DNA of 64,000 nt from a bacterium (GTDB lineage: Bacteria > Hinthialibacterota > Hinthialibacteria > Hinthialibacterales > Hinthialibacteraceae): assembly GCA_016125385.1 (NCBI GenBank), contig WGLV01000014.1, forward strand, positions 1 to 64,000, read 5' to 3'. A program made the translations under genes and the position numbers. Shown piece by piece: positions 8,577-16,894 of the stretch (within the stretch, counting starts at the first letter, position 1; every line of letters starts with the position of its first letter). The notes beneath the pieces are model-generated. The model searched no databases. It was not told where the DNA came from and saw nothing but the letters and a program-made list of their open reading frames with translations.

Positions 8577-10418
8577 TCAGGATTGATGGCCGAAGTGGAA
8601 TCCCGTTTCCGCCTCAATCCATCGAACCCAGCGCACGTAGGTCCACTCGCTGTGGGTTCGCCACCAGCCTGCTTCGCGAATCGAGTCCACTTCGGCGGGA
8701 TTGGCCAGGTAATAGCGAATGCTTTCGGTGAGATCGGCTTCGCTTTCAAATCGCGCCCACTCTACACCGGGGGTAAGGAATTCGTCGAAAGCTCCATCGC
8801 TCAGTTGGAACCCACCCATGCCGCAGACGTTGAAGAAGCGCATGTTGGGGCCGGTGACATGACCGGTTGAGTGGATGTTGATGAAGATTTTCCCGCGTTC
8901 GAATAGTTCGCGTTCGCGTTGTATAGGCCAAGGGCCTTGCAGGCACGAGCGTAAGGGAGAATCCGGCGTCACGCTATGCTCCCAGTTGCCGAAGACGTGC
9001 GGTTTCAACGGCGCGATCGATTCCAGCAGGCGCACTCTCCGCGCCGCGGTTGATTCGCACAGCAGATAGCGAAACACGGCGTATTCCTCTTCCGGCGAAT
9101 CGAGGGAAGGGAAGCGCGCGCTCTCCATCACATCGTACAGATTGCGTCCGGAATCGAACGATGACAGGAGAGCCTCCGCTTCATCTATTTGCTCGAGCAG
9201 GCCGGGGCGCCGCGCCCATTCACGGCGCAACGCCTCTCGTTCACGCGGATTCAGCCCCAGTGAATTTCCAACGAAGACAATCGGCATCGAGCCGTCGCTT
9301 TGCGCGGGACGTTCAGCGGCGTAATCGGCCATGATGGGCAGAAAGAACACATCGTTGACGCCGCGCTTGCGGTAGAGACCGATCAGTCCGCGGTCGATAA
9401 CGGCGGCGCGCTCGCCGTTGAAATATGTGCGATCGAAATGGGCGATGTTCGAGACGATCTGGATGAACGGCGCGTTGAACGCTTCGAACGCATCGCGCTC
9501 GAACAGGTGCGGTGCGTGATAAGCGTATGACAGCGCCAATTGCGGCTGAAATTCGTTCAATAGAGCAAGAAGGCGCGGTTCGAGCAACCGGCGGTACTCC
9601 CGCGCGTGCAGATCGAAACGGAAACCGTCCAGCGTGAATACCCGCGTTTCAACGCCGCGCGATTGCAGCGCGGTTTGCGCCGCCTGGATGTGAACGTGTT
9701 GGGGTTGTTGAGACCAGCAGTCGAAAAGCAGGACGCGTTCGATCGTCTCATTCGCGCGGGGACGTGCGTTGAGCGAATCAATCACGCGAATACGCTCATG
9801 CGCCAAATCATCGATCAGCTCGCCGTAAGCGGCGTTGAATGTGTCGCCGCTGAATACGCCATCGAATTTGGAATCACACACCCAATACGCCTGCTTCGCG
9901 CCGCGTGGATTGCATGCGCGAATCGCATCGAGCACTGAGCCCGGCTCAGGCGGCGCGAGGGCGAGATGGAGGCGCCCACTGGCGAGGGCGTCGCGAAGGT
10001 CCGCATTGCCGGCGCACAGCGTCATGCGCGCAACGCTGCATTCAATCAGCAAAACGCGGCCACGAGGAAAGCGCTGCAACCATTGCACCGCGGCCTGCGC
10101 GGAGTAGCCCGCCCGCGTTCCCGCGACGATGACAAAATCCGCCTCCGGCGGAACGCGCGACCATTTCGATTTCAGTTCGTTCATCTCGCGAGCCGGGTCT
10201 TCGCCGAAGACCCAGGTCTGGTCATCCGTGCGGCGGCAACGCAGAAATTGGGCGAATATCTGGACGGCGAGCGCCTCATCATTGGGCCGATCTTGCATTC
10301 GCGCCCAAACGTCGGGAGCGAACGAGGGCAGGTAGGCGAAATTCGCCCGCCGTTGCGGCGAGTCGAGAGCGTCGAGACTGCGCCAGGGCGCCGAGCCGAA
10401 TGGGTCAGCCGTTGCCAT
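8577..10418 (-). CDS. CgeB-like glycosyltransferase family protein
   Basis: This is a soluble 613-residue protein. The C-terminal half (about residues 380-600) fits a CgeB/Glyco_trans_1_2 (GT-B) domain: FVGNSLG opening the second Rossmann domain, then FINIHSTGHVTGPNMR, FNVCGMGGFQLSD and a terminal segment of the YYLANPAE type. The N-terminal third (VIVAGTRAGYSAQ, RVLLIECSVA) resembles the Maf/MptE-like module of flagellin or surface glycosyltransferases. It begins inside the end of the upstream gene (14-bp overlap), so translation is probably coupled. The acceptor is unknown; modification of a surface protein or polysaccharide is inference. Confidence 0.7.
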   Translation of the reverse strand: MATADPFGSAPWRSLDALDSPQRRANFAYLPSFAPDVWARMQDRPNDEALAVQIFAQFLRCRRTDDQTWVFGEDPAREMNELKSKWSRVPPEADFVIVAGTRAGYSAQAAVQWLQRFPRGRVLLIECSVARMTLCAGNADLRDALASGRLHLALAPPEPGSVLDAIRACNPRGAKQAYWVCDSKFDGVFSGDTFNAAYGELIDDLAHERIRVIDSLNARPRANETIERVLLFDCWSQQPQHVHIQAAQTALQSRGVETRVFTLDGFRFDLHAREYRRLLEPRLLALLNEFQPQLALSYAYHAPHLFERDAFEAFNAPFIQIVSNIAHFDRTYFNGERAAVIDRGLIGLYRKRGVNDVFFLPIMADYAAERPAQSDGSMPIVFVGNSLGLNPREREALRREWARRPGLLEQIDEAEALLSSFDSGRNLYDVMESARFPSLDSPEEEYAVFRYLLCESTAARRVRLLESIAPLKPHVFGNWEHSVTPDSPLRSCLQGPWPIQRERELFERGKIFINIHSTGHVTGPNMRFFNVCGMGGFQLSDGAFDEFLTPGVEWARFESEADLTESIRYYLANPAEVDSIREAGWWRTHSEWTYVRWVRWIEAETGFHFGHQS

Positions 10419-12258
10419 ATCGCTCCTGAATGCGCTTTACCAGCGTGTTTAACACGCGAGGAGTACGCACGGCGTAGGTGTGATCGCACATCACCCGCGC
10501 CTGACCGGCGCGCACGATCGGTTCACGTTCATCTGGATGTTCGAGATAATGGCGAATTTTATTCTCCAGATCGTCGAGGTTCTGGTAAAACACCATCTCC
10601 TGACCAGGGCGGAAAAAGTGATCGGCGCCATCGACCCAATCGGTCAACAGAAATCCGCCGACCAGAGGGCAGTTGAAATCGCGCTGGTTTAAGCTGGTGA
10701 GGGCTTGGAGGCTGTGAATATTGAGGTTGATCGCGCTCGACATGAATATGCTTGGCGCGTCGCGTTCCGGATCGGCGGGGCCTTGAAAACAGTCGAGCAG
10801 CGAATCGTCTTTCAGATAGACTCGCCAGTCTTCATTTCCGTAAAACTTGAGGCCGAACGGCGCCGCCCGGCGCAACGCTGCGATTCGCCAGCGCGCGTTG
10901 GCGACCACGTACGCCGCGTAACGGAAAAAGCGCGGCGCCTCGTTCTCCGGAGTCTCCAGAATTCGAACGCCGAAATGGTCCTGATGTTCGAAGATCAATG
11001 ACTCGTAACTTCGTGATCGGTCTTCGGCTTTACGTTCTCCGATCCATGCCGCGAACTCGGCTTCTTTTGGCGGGAGACCCAACGAGGCCGCGTCGAGCGT
11101 TTTGACCTGGCCGATGTAACTTACCGGCGATATAAAGCGCTCTTCGACCCGAGGGAGCGCGCCATCCATGTCGGCGACATAGGGAAAGTGGTCGACCTCA
11201 CGCGCGCTTTTCGATTTCAGGTAATCGCTGTAATGCTCATCCCAGGTAAAGACGAAATCGTGTTGGTTGAAAGCGTCGCCCATAAAGCAGGTGGGGTCGT
11301 CGATGCACCAGATCATGCGTGGCAGCCGCAGCCGATCCAGCGTGACCCGTTCGGCGAATTCACCGGCGGAGCGATTGATGAACAGCATGAGGTCCGGTTT
11401 GTCGCGAGCAATGCGTTTCAGCAGGCCGATGTCGCCGCGAAACGATGGCGTATGATGAATCACGCTCAGCCCCAGTTTGCGGCACTCGGAGAGAAAACGT
11501 TCCTGAATATAGGGGATCGCCTTTCCTGGATCGGCGGCGGTCGACGGCGCAAGGATCGTTTTGATTTGGGTCGGCGGTTTGTGCGCGTAGTATGCTTCCG
11601 CTTCGGCGAGCTGGTCTTCGAATTGCCTGCGGCCGAGGGTGATGCACTCCCGCATCAGTTCCTGTAACGGCGTCCAGCAGGAGAGGCGGTCGACACGCCG
11701 GGCCCCCGCCGCGAACAGGACGTCGGGCCGGTCGATGGTGAAGAAATTGTGATCCCAGAATATGCGGCTGAAACTCTCGCTCCATGATTCGCCCGCCGCC
11801 CACGTCACGCGGTTGCTCTCTAGCCATGTGGTTAACGGGTGTGAACCCAGCGTCAGAGCCAGGTAGCGCGCGTCTGGTTCGACGATCAGAATCGCTTTGT
11901 CTGGAGCGTCGCGAAGGTGGCGTTTTAACACGTCGAAGGCGGCGCCGAGGTCGCAGCCCAGCACGAGGATGAGATTGGGGCGTTCGGGCGGCGTGAACGC
12001 GTTGAGCGCGCTCAGCATGGGCTGGTGATCGCGCTGAAAGTCTTCCGCTGTGACCGCGGGAGTGGTTTCTCCCGCGTCTTCGATGGCGGCTTCGATGACG
12101 CCTCCCACGCCGCGCCGCAACAGGAGACCGCTTTCCCGCATCAGCGGTTCCACCGCCGCGAAGGCGTGCGTATGCCGTTTGCGCAACGATCTCAGGTTGC
12201 TTTCCAGCGCTTCCGGCTCAAATTCCCGCCACGAAATCCAATTCGATTGAGTGTTCAT
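10405..12258 (-). CDS. Maf/CgeB-like glycosyltransferase family protein
   Basis: A 617-residue protein with the same two-part layout as its downstream neighbour. The N-terminal part has a Rossmann-like Maf/MptE-type segment (LILVLGCDLGAAFDVLK, ILIVEPDARYLAL) at about residues 95-150. A CgeB-like GT-B part lies from about residue 250 to the end (IWCIDDPTCFMGDAF, SSAINLNIHSLQ, GGFLLTDWV, HYLEHPDER). The two genes look like diverged duplicates. The start at 12258 follows an AT-rich spacer shared with the divergent ATPase gene. The sugar donor and target are unknown. Confidence 0.68.
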   Translation of the reverse strand: MNTQSNWISWREFEPEALESNLRSLRKRHTHAFAAVEPLMRESGLLLRRGVGGVIEAAIEDAGETTPAVTAEDFQRDHQPMLSALNAFTPPERPNLILVLGCDLGAAFDVLKRHLRDAPDKAILIVEPDARYLALTLGSHPLTTWLESNRVTWAAGESWSESFSRIFWDHNFFTIDRPDVLFAAGARRVDRLSCWTPLQELMRECITLGRRQFEDQLAEAEAYYAHKPPTQIKTILAPSTAADPGKAIPYIQERFLSECRKLGLSVIHHTPSFRGDIGLLKRIARDKPDLMLFINRSAGEFAERVTLDRLRLPRMIWCIDDPTCFMGDAFNQHDFVFTWDEHYSDYLKSKSAREVDHFPYVADMDGALPRVEERFISPVSYIGQVKTLDAASLGLPPKEAEFAAWIGERKAEDRSRSYESLIFEHQDHFGVRILETPENEAPRFFRYAAYVVANARWRIAALRRAAPFGLKFYGNEDWRVYLKDDSLLDCFQGPADPERDAPSIFMSSAINLNIHSLQALTSLNQRDFNCPLVGGFLLTDWVDGADHFFRPGQEMVFYQNLDDLENKIRHYLEHPDEREPIVRAGQARVMCDHTYAVRTPRVLNTLVKRIQERYGNG

Positions 12259-12306
12259 TTTGCGTGTATTATATCATGAAGATATGGGGCGGAACATACT
12301 TTAGGC

Positions 12307-12334
12307 TTGATTTTGATCGGCTTTCAGGTAAATT
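12307..12334 (+). promoter_or_regulatory. candidate promoter for the ATPase/RloB pair
   Basis: TTGATT at 12307-12312 and TAAATT at 12329-12334, spacer 16, lie in the AT-rich spacer 55 bases before the ATPase start. This is consensus matching only. Confidence 0.3.
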
Positions 12335-12388
12335 AATGTAAGGTTTTTTGAGTAAAAATCGTGGAAAAGGCGATTAAATTGAAATCAA

Positions 12389-13678
12389 ATGCTGATTGAG
12401 TTCTCTGTCAAAAACTTCCGATCATTCAAAGACCAGCAAACGCTGAGCATGGTTGCCAATAACAAGGAAAAGGGTAAGCCGGATCATCTTATTCCCTTGG
12501 ATGCGCCTGGTCTTCAGGATGTCTCGTTGCTTAAGAGCGTTGCGATCTTTGGAGCGAACGCTTCGGGAAAAAGCAATCTGATTAAAGCTGCGATGTTCGT
12601 TCAGGATTTTGTGGAAAATTCAGCGACCGAACTGAAACCGGGGCAAAAAATTGATGTGAAACCTTTTCTGCTGAATCCTGAAACCGCAAAACAACCCAGT
12701 GAATTTGAAGTGATCTTCTTGCATGAGAATATCCGCTATCAGTATGGTTTTGTCGTTGACTCTGATCGAGTGTACGAAGAATGGTTGTATGCTTATCCGT
12801 TTGGCCGGCCTCAGGAATGGTTTCGCCGAAAATTTAATAAAAGAGATAAAAGGTATGGATGGAATTTTAGCTCGGCAAATTTTAAAGGCGAGAAGGAAAG
12901 TTTGAAAGGGAAAACACGAGAGAATACGCTATTTGTATCAGTAGCGGCTCAGTTTAACCATGAGCAAATTCTTTCTGTTTATGAATGGTTTTCTGATTTT
13001 TTTCGCTTTATAAATTTGTCCATGGCAGATTTTTCATATACCTTTACCGCTGAAAAAATTAACGAAAGCGAATTCTTCAGAAAAACCGTGCATGATATTA
13101 TCCGTAATGCTGATAATGGGATTGAGCAAATTCAAGTTGATGTTAAAGATTTTGATTTTGATCAATTTGATGATGAGATCGTTAAGCAGATATCATCTTT
13201 AGGTAAAATTGAAGATCTGAAAAAAATGAAATTTCTTGATTTGAAACTATGTCATCGATCTTCCGATGATGCACTGGTTTATCTCGATCCAGAAGATGAA
13301 TCTACGGGGACCATAAAGTTATTTTCATTATTGGGGCCTTGGATTGATGTTACGAATAATGGCTATGTTGTGTGTATTGATGAACTCGGTGCTAAACTGC
13401 ATCCTCTCTTGGTTAAATTTCTGATTGAGAAGATGAATTCTCATCAATTTAATGATAAGGGGGCTCAAGTAATTTTTACGACGCATGACACAACGATATT
13501 GGATAATGAATTGCTTCGAAGGGATCAGATTTGGTTCACGGAAAAAGAACGCAATGGCTCAACAAGTTTGTGTCCATTATCGGATTATAAACCACGAAAT
13601 GATGAAGCCTTGCAGAAAGGATATTTAGCCGGGCGGTATGGCGGTATCCCTTTTATCGCCGGTCAATTCGATAACTAA
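12389..13678 (+). CDS. AAA/ABC-type ATPase of an AbiL/RloA-like defence pair
   Basis: A 429-residue AAA_21/AAA_15-type ATPase. The N-terminus MLIEFSVKNFRSF is typical of this SMC-like family. Walker A is GANASGKS at 55-62, the signature-like ESTGT lies near 303-307, Walker B VCIDELGAKLHP near 327-338, and the switch histidine follows in TTHDTT. A RloB-like gene starts 14 bp downstream, the arrangement of AbiL and RloAB pairs in which both genes give phage abortive infection. Codon use and base composition are visibly more AT-rich than in flanking genes, which suggests horizontal acquisition. No restriction or modification genes accompany it. Confidence 0.8.
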   Translation: MLIEFSVKNFRSFKDQQTLSMVANNKEKGKPDHLIPLDAPGLQDVSLLKSVAIFGANASGKSNLIKAAMFVQDFVENSATELKPGQKIDVKPFLLNPETAKQPSEFEVIFLHENIRYQYGFVVDSDRVYEEWLYAYPFGRPQEWFRRKFNKRDKRYGWNFSSANFKGEKESLKGKTRENTLFVSVAAQFNHEQILSVYEWFSDFFRFINLSMADFSYTFTAEKINESEFFRKTVHDIIRNADNGIEQIQVDVKDFDFDQFDDEIVKQISSLGKIEDLKKMKFLDLKLCHRSSDDALVYLDPEDESTGTIKLFSLLGPWIDVTNNGYVVCIDELGAKLHPLLVKFLIEKMNSHQFNDKGAQVIFTTHDTTILDNELLRRDQIWFTEKERNGSTSLCPLSDYKPRNDEALQKGYLAGRYGGIPFIAGQFDN

Positions 13679-13692
13679 ATTTTGCCGCGCCC

Positions 13693-14343
13693 ATGAGACG
13701 AGCACGTGTAAATATAAGACGGCCTTTCAAAAGAAACCTCGTCGATCAGAATTTAATTCTGATTGTTTGTGAAGGTGAAAAGACAGAACCTTATTATTTT
13801 CGCTCACTCGTAAAACATTGGCGTATCCGTCCCGCGACGGTGCGGATTATTGGCGAGGAATGTGGCAGCTCACCTATTAACGTCGTGGATTTTGCAGTTG
13901 AGCAAAAAAATGGAAATTTGAAAAAGGTAAAAAAAGGCGAGAGTGCAAAATTTGATGAAATTTGGTGCGTTTTCGATCACGAGGGCGTTTACAAGCATCA
14001 GAGTTTTGATCAAGCGTTGGATAAAGCGCAGAGTAATGATTTAAAAGTTGCTTTTTCCGTTCCCTGTTTTGAGTTCTGGTATATGCTTCACTATAAGTAT
14101 AGTACGAGTAAATTTGAATGCGCAGATTCAATGATATCGGCTTTCAAAAAAGAAGCAGGTTTAAAAAAGTATTCTAAATCCGGGGTTCCATTTGATGCAC
14201 TAATCGACAAACTTCCCTTCGCCTTCAATAACGCGACCCAGCTTAGACAAGACTATGAAAATAGATCAGAAGGAATCAAAACCCGCTGGCCTTATACGGA
14301 AGTTGATCTTCTTGTAAAAGTGTTAAAAGCATACGACAAGTAA
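13693..14343 (+). CDS. rloB: RloB-like protein, partner of the AAA ATPase
   Basis: A 216-residue RloB/AbiLii-family protein. The N-terminal motif LILIVCEGEKTEPYYF (residues 17-32) and the later DEIWCVFDHEG segment (about 93-103) match the acidic pattern of a Toprim-like nuclease fold; catalysis is inferred from family resemblance. It follows the ATPase by 14 bp and shares its AT-rich composition. Its stop lies 5 bp from the stop of the convergent DUF1080 gene, so no intrinsic terminator fits between them. Confidence 0.78.
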   Translation: MRRARVNIRRPFKRNLVDQNLILIVCEGEKTEPYYFRSLVKHWRIRPATVRIIGEECGSSPINVVDFAVEQKNGNLKKVKKGESAKFDEIWCVFDHEGVYKHQSFDQALDKAQSNDLKVAFSVPCFEFWYMLHYKYSTSKFECADSMISAFKKEAGLKKYSKSGVPFDALIDKLPFAFNNATQLRQDYENRSEGIKTRWPYTEVDLLVKVLKAYDK

Positions 14344-14348
14344 CACCT

Positions 14349-15092
14349 TTACGGCAGTTCAAAGATCTCCACGTCCTTGAAGTGGATGCGTAAGGCGTCG
14401 CCCGTGTGAATCTGAAACGCGAGATGGCCGGTTTCGCCCACCTGATGAGCCTGATGCGCTTCGTCGTTCAGAATACCTTCGCCGTGAAAATCGGTGACCA
14501 GTGAGCCGTTCAGCCAGGCTTTCACATCCCAGCCGTCGGCCATGACCTCCATCTCATTCCAACGGTTATCGTCTTTGGCGTAGTAAAAAACGCGCGGCGG
14601 CTGCGCCATCGATTCATCCACCCACTTGTCTTTCGGCAGGTCGGGGAAGATCCAGCGCTGTACGCCCCGAGTTTCATCCCACATCATGCCGGTTCGCCAT
14701 GGCGCGGGGGGATGAATGTCGATCTGGGGACCGTCGAGCCAGCCCGCTTCATTGTCATAGCGGCTGCGAATCTGAACGCCACTGTTGCCGGGGCTGGCGA
14801 CGTACGCCTGAAACTTGAAGCGCAGCCTGAAATTATGATATTCGGCGTCGCTCATCAACCATACGTAGTCATGTTCGGGCCGTTCCATCGAATTCGCGGC
14901 AATCGCCCCATCTTCCACCGTCCAGTAGGCGGCTTCGCGATCTTCCGGCTTGCACCGCACCGACCAGCCGCTCAGATCGTGGCCGTTGAACAGAGGACGC
15001 CATTCGTTCGCCGTCTCCTGACTCCAGGGCGGAGAGGTCAACGCCGCCGTCAGAACGATGAACAGGAGTCCAGAAAACACAAATGAACGCAT
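14349..15092 (-). CDS. secreted DUF1080 (3-keto-disaccharide hydrolase family) protein
   Basis: A 247-residue exported protein: signal peptide (residues 1-24), then a concanavalin-like jelly roll with family hallmarks WRPLFNGHDLSGW, WTVEDGAIA, NSGVQIRSRY, GPQIDIH, WNEMEVMADG and the terminal LAFQIHTGDALRIHFKDVEI. DUF1080 proteins act on or bind sugars; some cleave 3-keto-glucosides. I prefer the start at 15092 because AAAGGA sits 8 bases upstream. An alternative ATG at 15110 overlaps the previous stop as ATGA and would add six residues. It forms an operon with the upstream secreted protein. Confidence 0.8.
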   Translation of the reverse strand: MRSFVFSGLLFIVLTAALTSPPWSQETANEWRPLFNGHDLSGWSVRCKPEDREAAYWTVEDGAIAANSMERPEHDYVWLMSDAEYHNFRLRFKFQAYVASPGNSGVQIRSRYDNEAGWLDGPQIDIHPPAPWRTGMMWDETRGVQRWIFPDLPKDKWVDESMAQPPRVFYYAKDDNRWNEMEVMADGWDVKAWLNGSLVTDFHGEGILNDEAHQAHQVGETGHLAFQIHTGDALRIHFKDVEIFELP

Positions 15093-15106
15093 GGTGAAAG
15101 ATCCTT

Positions 15107-15973
15107 TCATGGATGAGCGCCGCCGGAGGCGGAAGAATCATCCGCGTCCAGCGTACCAATATAATCGGTTGCAATCACCACATCGTCAAACCATACGCGA
15201 TTGATTTCAGGATTCTCATGAATATACAACATGAGCCAGAAATCATTGACGAGCAAACGGGCGTCATTCCGCCAGCGGATGCCGGTGAAACGGGCTTTCT
15301 GATCTCCGTTGATCCAGAAGGCCTGCTCGCCGTCCCGTTCGCCGGGCGTGTTCGCCTGGATCATCATCTCAACGCAAATCCATTCGCCTCGCGTTGCGAG
15401 AACCGGATTATCGGGCGTCATCATCTGGCCCCAGTATTTGCCCATTTTGGGGTCGGCGGGCATATCCATGTGATAGGTGTACATCATCCACGCGCCCGGG
15501 GCGGGGTTGCGCTTCCAGTCGCGCCACGGCTCGATGGAGGTGGTGAAAAAGTCCGCCCCGCCCGGCCTGATTCCCGCTTTGCCGAACGCCGACCAGCGGT
15601 CGTCCTGACGATTCGCGGCCAGATGGCAGAAGTGCATCAGGTTTCCCTGGTCGAAATCGTCCTCGAATTTGCAATAAAAGCGGGCGTACACCCGATCGTA
15701 GCCGGGCATGAACCACTTGTTCAGTTTACCGCCTTTTCCCGAGCCGGGCTGAGCGATGATTTCCAACGCGCGTTTTCCCGCGTGGACGTTTTCGGGATTA
15801 TCGGTGATGACGACGCGGCTGGGATCGTCGCTGTTTGAATCCGCGTCCCAGTTTTTCAGCGAGCCGGATTCAAAATCGTCCTGAAAAATGATTTTACCGT
15901 CCGCATGGGCGAGAAAACCCGTACAGACCATCGCCATACACCACATCAATATCCATTTTGGGGCGGCGTTCAT
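15107..15973 (-). CDS. secreted jelly-roll protein, polysaccharide-lyase-like
   Basis: A 288-residue exported protein with signal peptide (residues 1-25, cleavage near AHA-DG). The opening IIFQDDFESGSLKNW, the later VYARFYCKFEDDF and the final NRVWFDDVVIATDYIG are typical of concanavalin-like lyase or carbohydrate-binding folds. No catalytic residues can be fixed with certainty. ATG 15973 is chosen for the GGGAGA site before it; upstream in-frame ATGs at 15991 and 15997 lack one. The gene end overlaps the possible early start of the DUF1080 gene, so the pair is probably co-translated and may act on the same glycan. Confidence 0.65.
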   Translation of the reverse strand: MNAAPKWILMWCMAMVCTGFLAHADGKIIFQDDFESGSLKNWDADSNSDDPSRVVITDNPENVHAGKRALEIIAQPGSGKGGKLNKWFMPGYDRVYARFYCKFEDDFDQGNLMHFCHLAANRQDDRWSAFGKAGIRPGGADFFTTSIEPWRDWKRNPAPGAWMMYTYHMDMPADPKMGKYWGQMMTPDNPVLATRGEWICVEMMIQANTPGERDGEQAFWINGDQKARFTGIRWRNDARLLVNDFWLMLYIHENPEINRVWFDDVVIATDYIGTLDADDSSASGGAHP

Positions 15974-16111
15974 GTTTTTTCTCCCATCCATAGTCATGAA
16001 TCGAACTTTTCGATACTTTATTTCGTATCATGAATGGAGATGATTTTCACCGGGCAGCCCCATTAACCGGTTCTGGCTTAGCAGATCAAATCGTGGAGGG
16101 AGACAACCACC

Positions 16112-16894
16112 ATGCCGGCGGCGTTGATTCAGGTCGATAATTATCACAAGTCATACAACGAGTTTGACGCGGTGAGCGGGCTCAGTTTTCAGGTCAACGC
16201 CGGCGAGATTCTCGGGCTGGTCGGTCCGAATGGCGCGGGAAAAACCACCACCCTGCGCGCATTGGTCGGCATTATTCCTCCCACCAGCGGCGCCCTGTTC
16301 GCGGCGGGATTCGACATCGTCAAGCAATCTGTCGAGGCCAAGAGAGAACTGGCTTTCATTCCCGACGATCCACGGCTGTTCGATTCGCTTACGGTATGGG
16401 AGCATCTGGAGTTTATCGCCGCCGCCTATCGCCTGCAAAACTTTGAAACCTATGGCGAAGCGCTGTTGCGCCGATTCGACCTGCTGGAAAAGCGGGACGT
16501 GTTCGCGAACGAACTCTCGCGCGGCATGCGGCAGAAAGTCGCCATCATCTGCGCCTATCTGCGCGATCCGAAGGTTATCATTCTTGACGAACCGCTGACC
16601 GGTCTCGACCCGCGCGGCATCCGGCAGATGAAGGATTCGATTCTCGAACGCGCCCGCGACGGCGCCGCCGTGGTGATCAGTTCTCATCTTCTCGATCTGG
16701 TTGAAGACATGTGTTCGCACCTTCTCATACTCAACCGCGGGCGTTCGCTCTTTTTCGGCAGCGTCGCCGAGGCGCGCGGGGCGTTCAGCGACATGCAGGA
16801 GAACTCAACGCTGGAGGATATTTTCTTCCGCATCACGGAAAGCGGCGGTGACACGCAAGCCGAAGTCATGGGCGAGGAGACGCCTCAATCATGA
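16112..16894 (+). CDS. ABC transporter ATP-binding protein
   Basis: A 260-residue ABC ATPase of the drug/lipid-export class. Walker A is GPNGAGKTT at 38-46, the signature is the divergent ELSRGMRQK, Walker B is VIILDEPLTGLD and the H-loop is SSHLLD. It drives export through the permease encoded next, whose ATG overlaps this stop by 4 bp (ATGA at 16891). A strong ribosome site GGAGGGAGA precedes ATG 16112. The substrate cannot be told. Confidence 0.92.
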   Translation: MPAALIQVDNYHKSYNEFDAVSGLSFQVNAGEILGLVGPNGAGKTTTLRALVGIIPPTSGALFAAGFDIVKQSVEAKRELAFIPDDPRLFDSLTVWEHLEFIAAAYRLQNFETYGEALLRRFDLLEKRDVFANELSRGMRQKVAIICAYLRDPKVIILDEPLTGLDPRGIRQMKDSILERARDGAAVVISSHLLDLVEDMCSHLLILNRGRSLFFGSVAEARGAFSDMQENSTLEDIFFRITESGGDTQAEVMGEETPQS

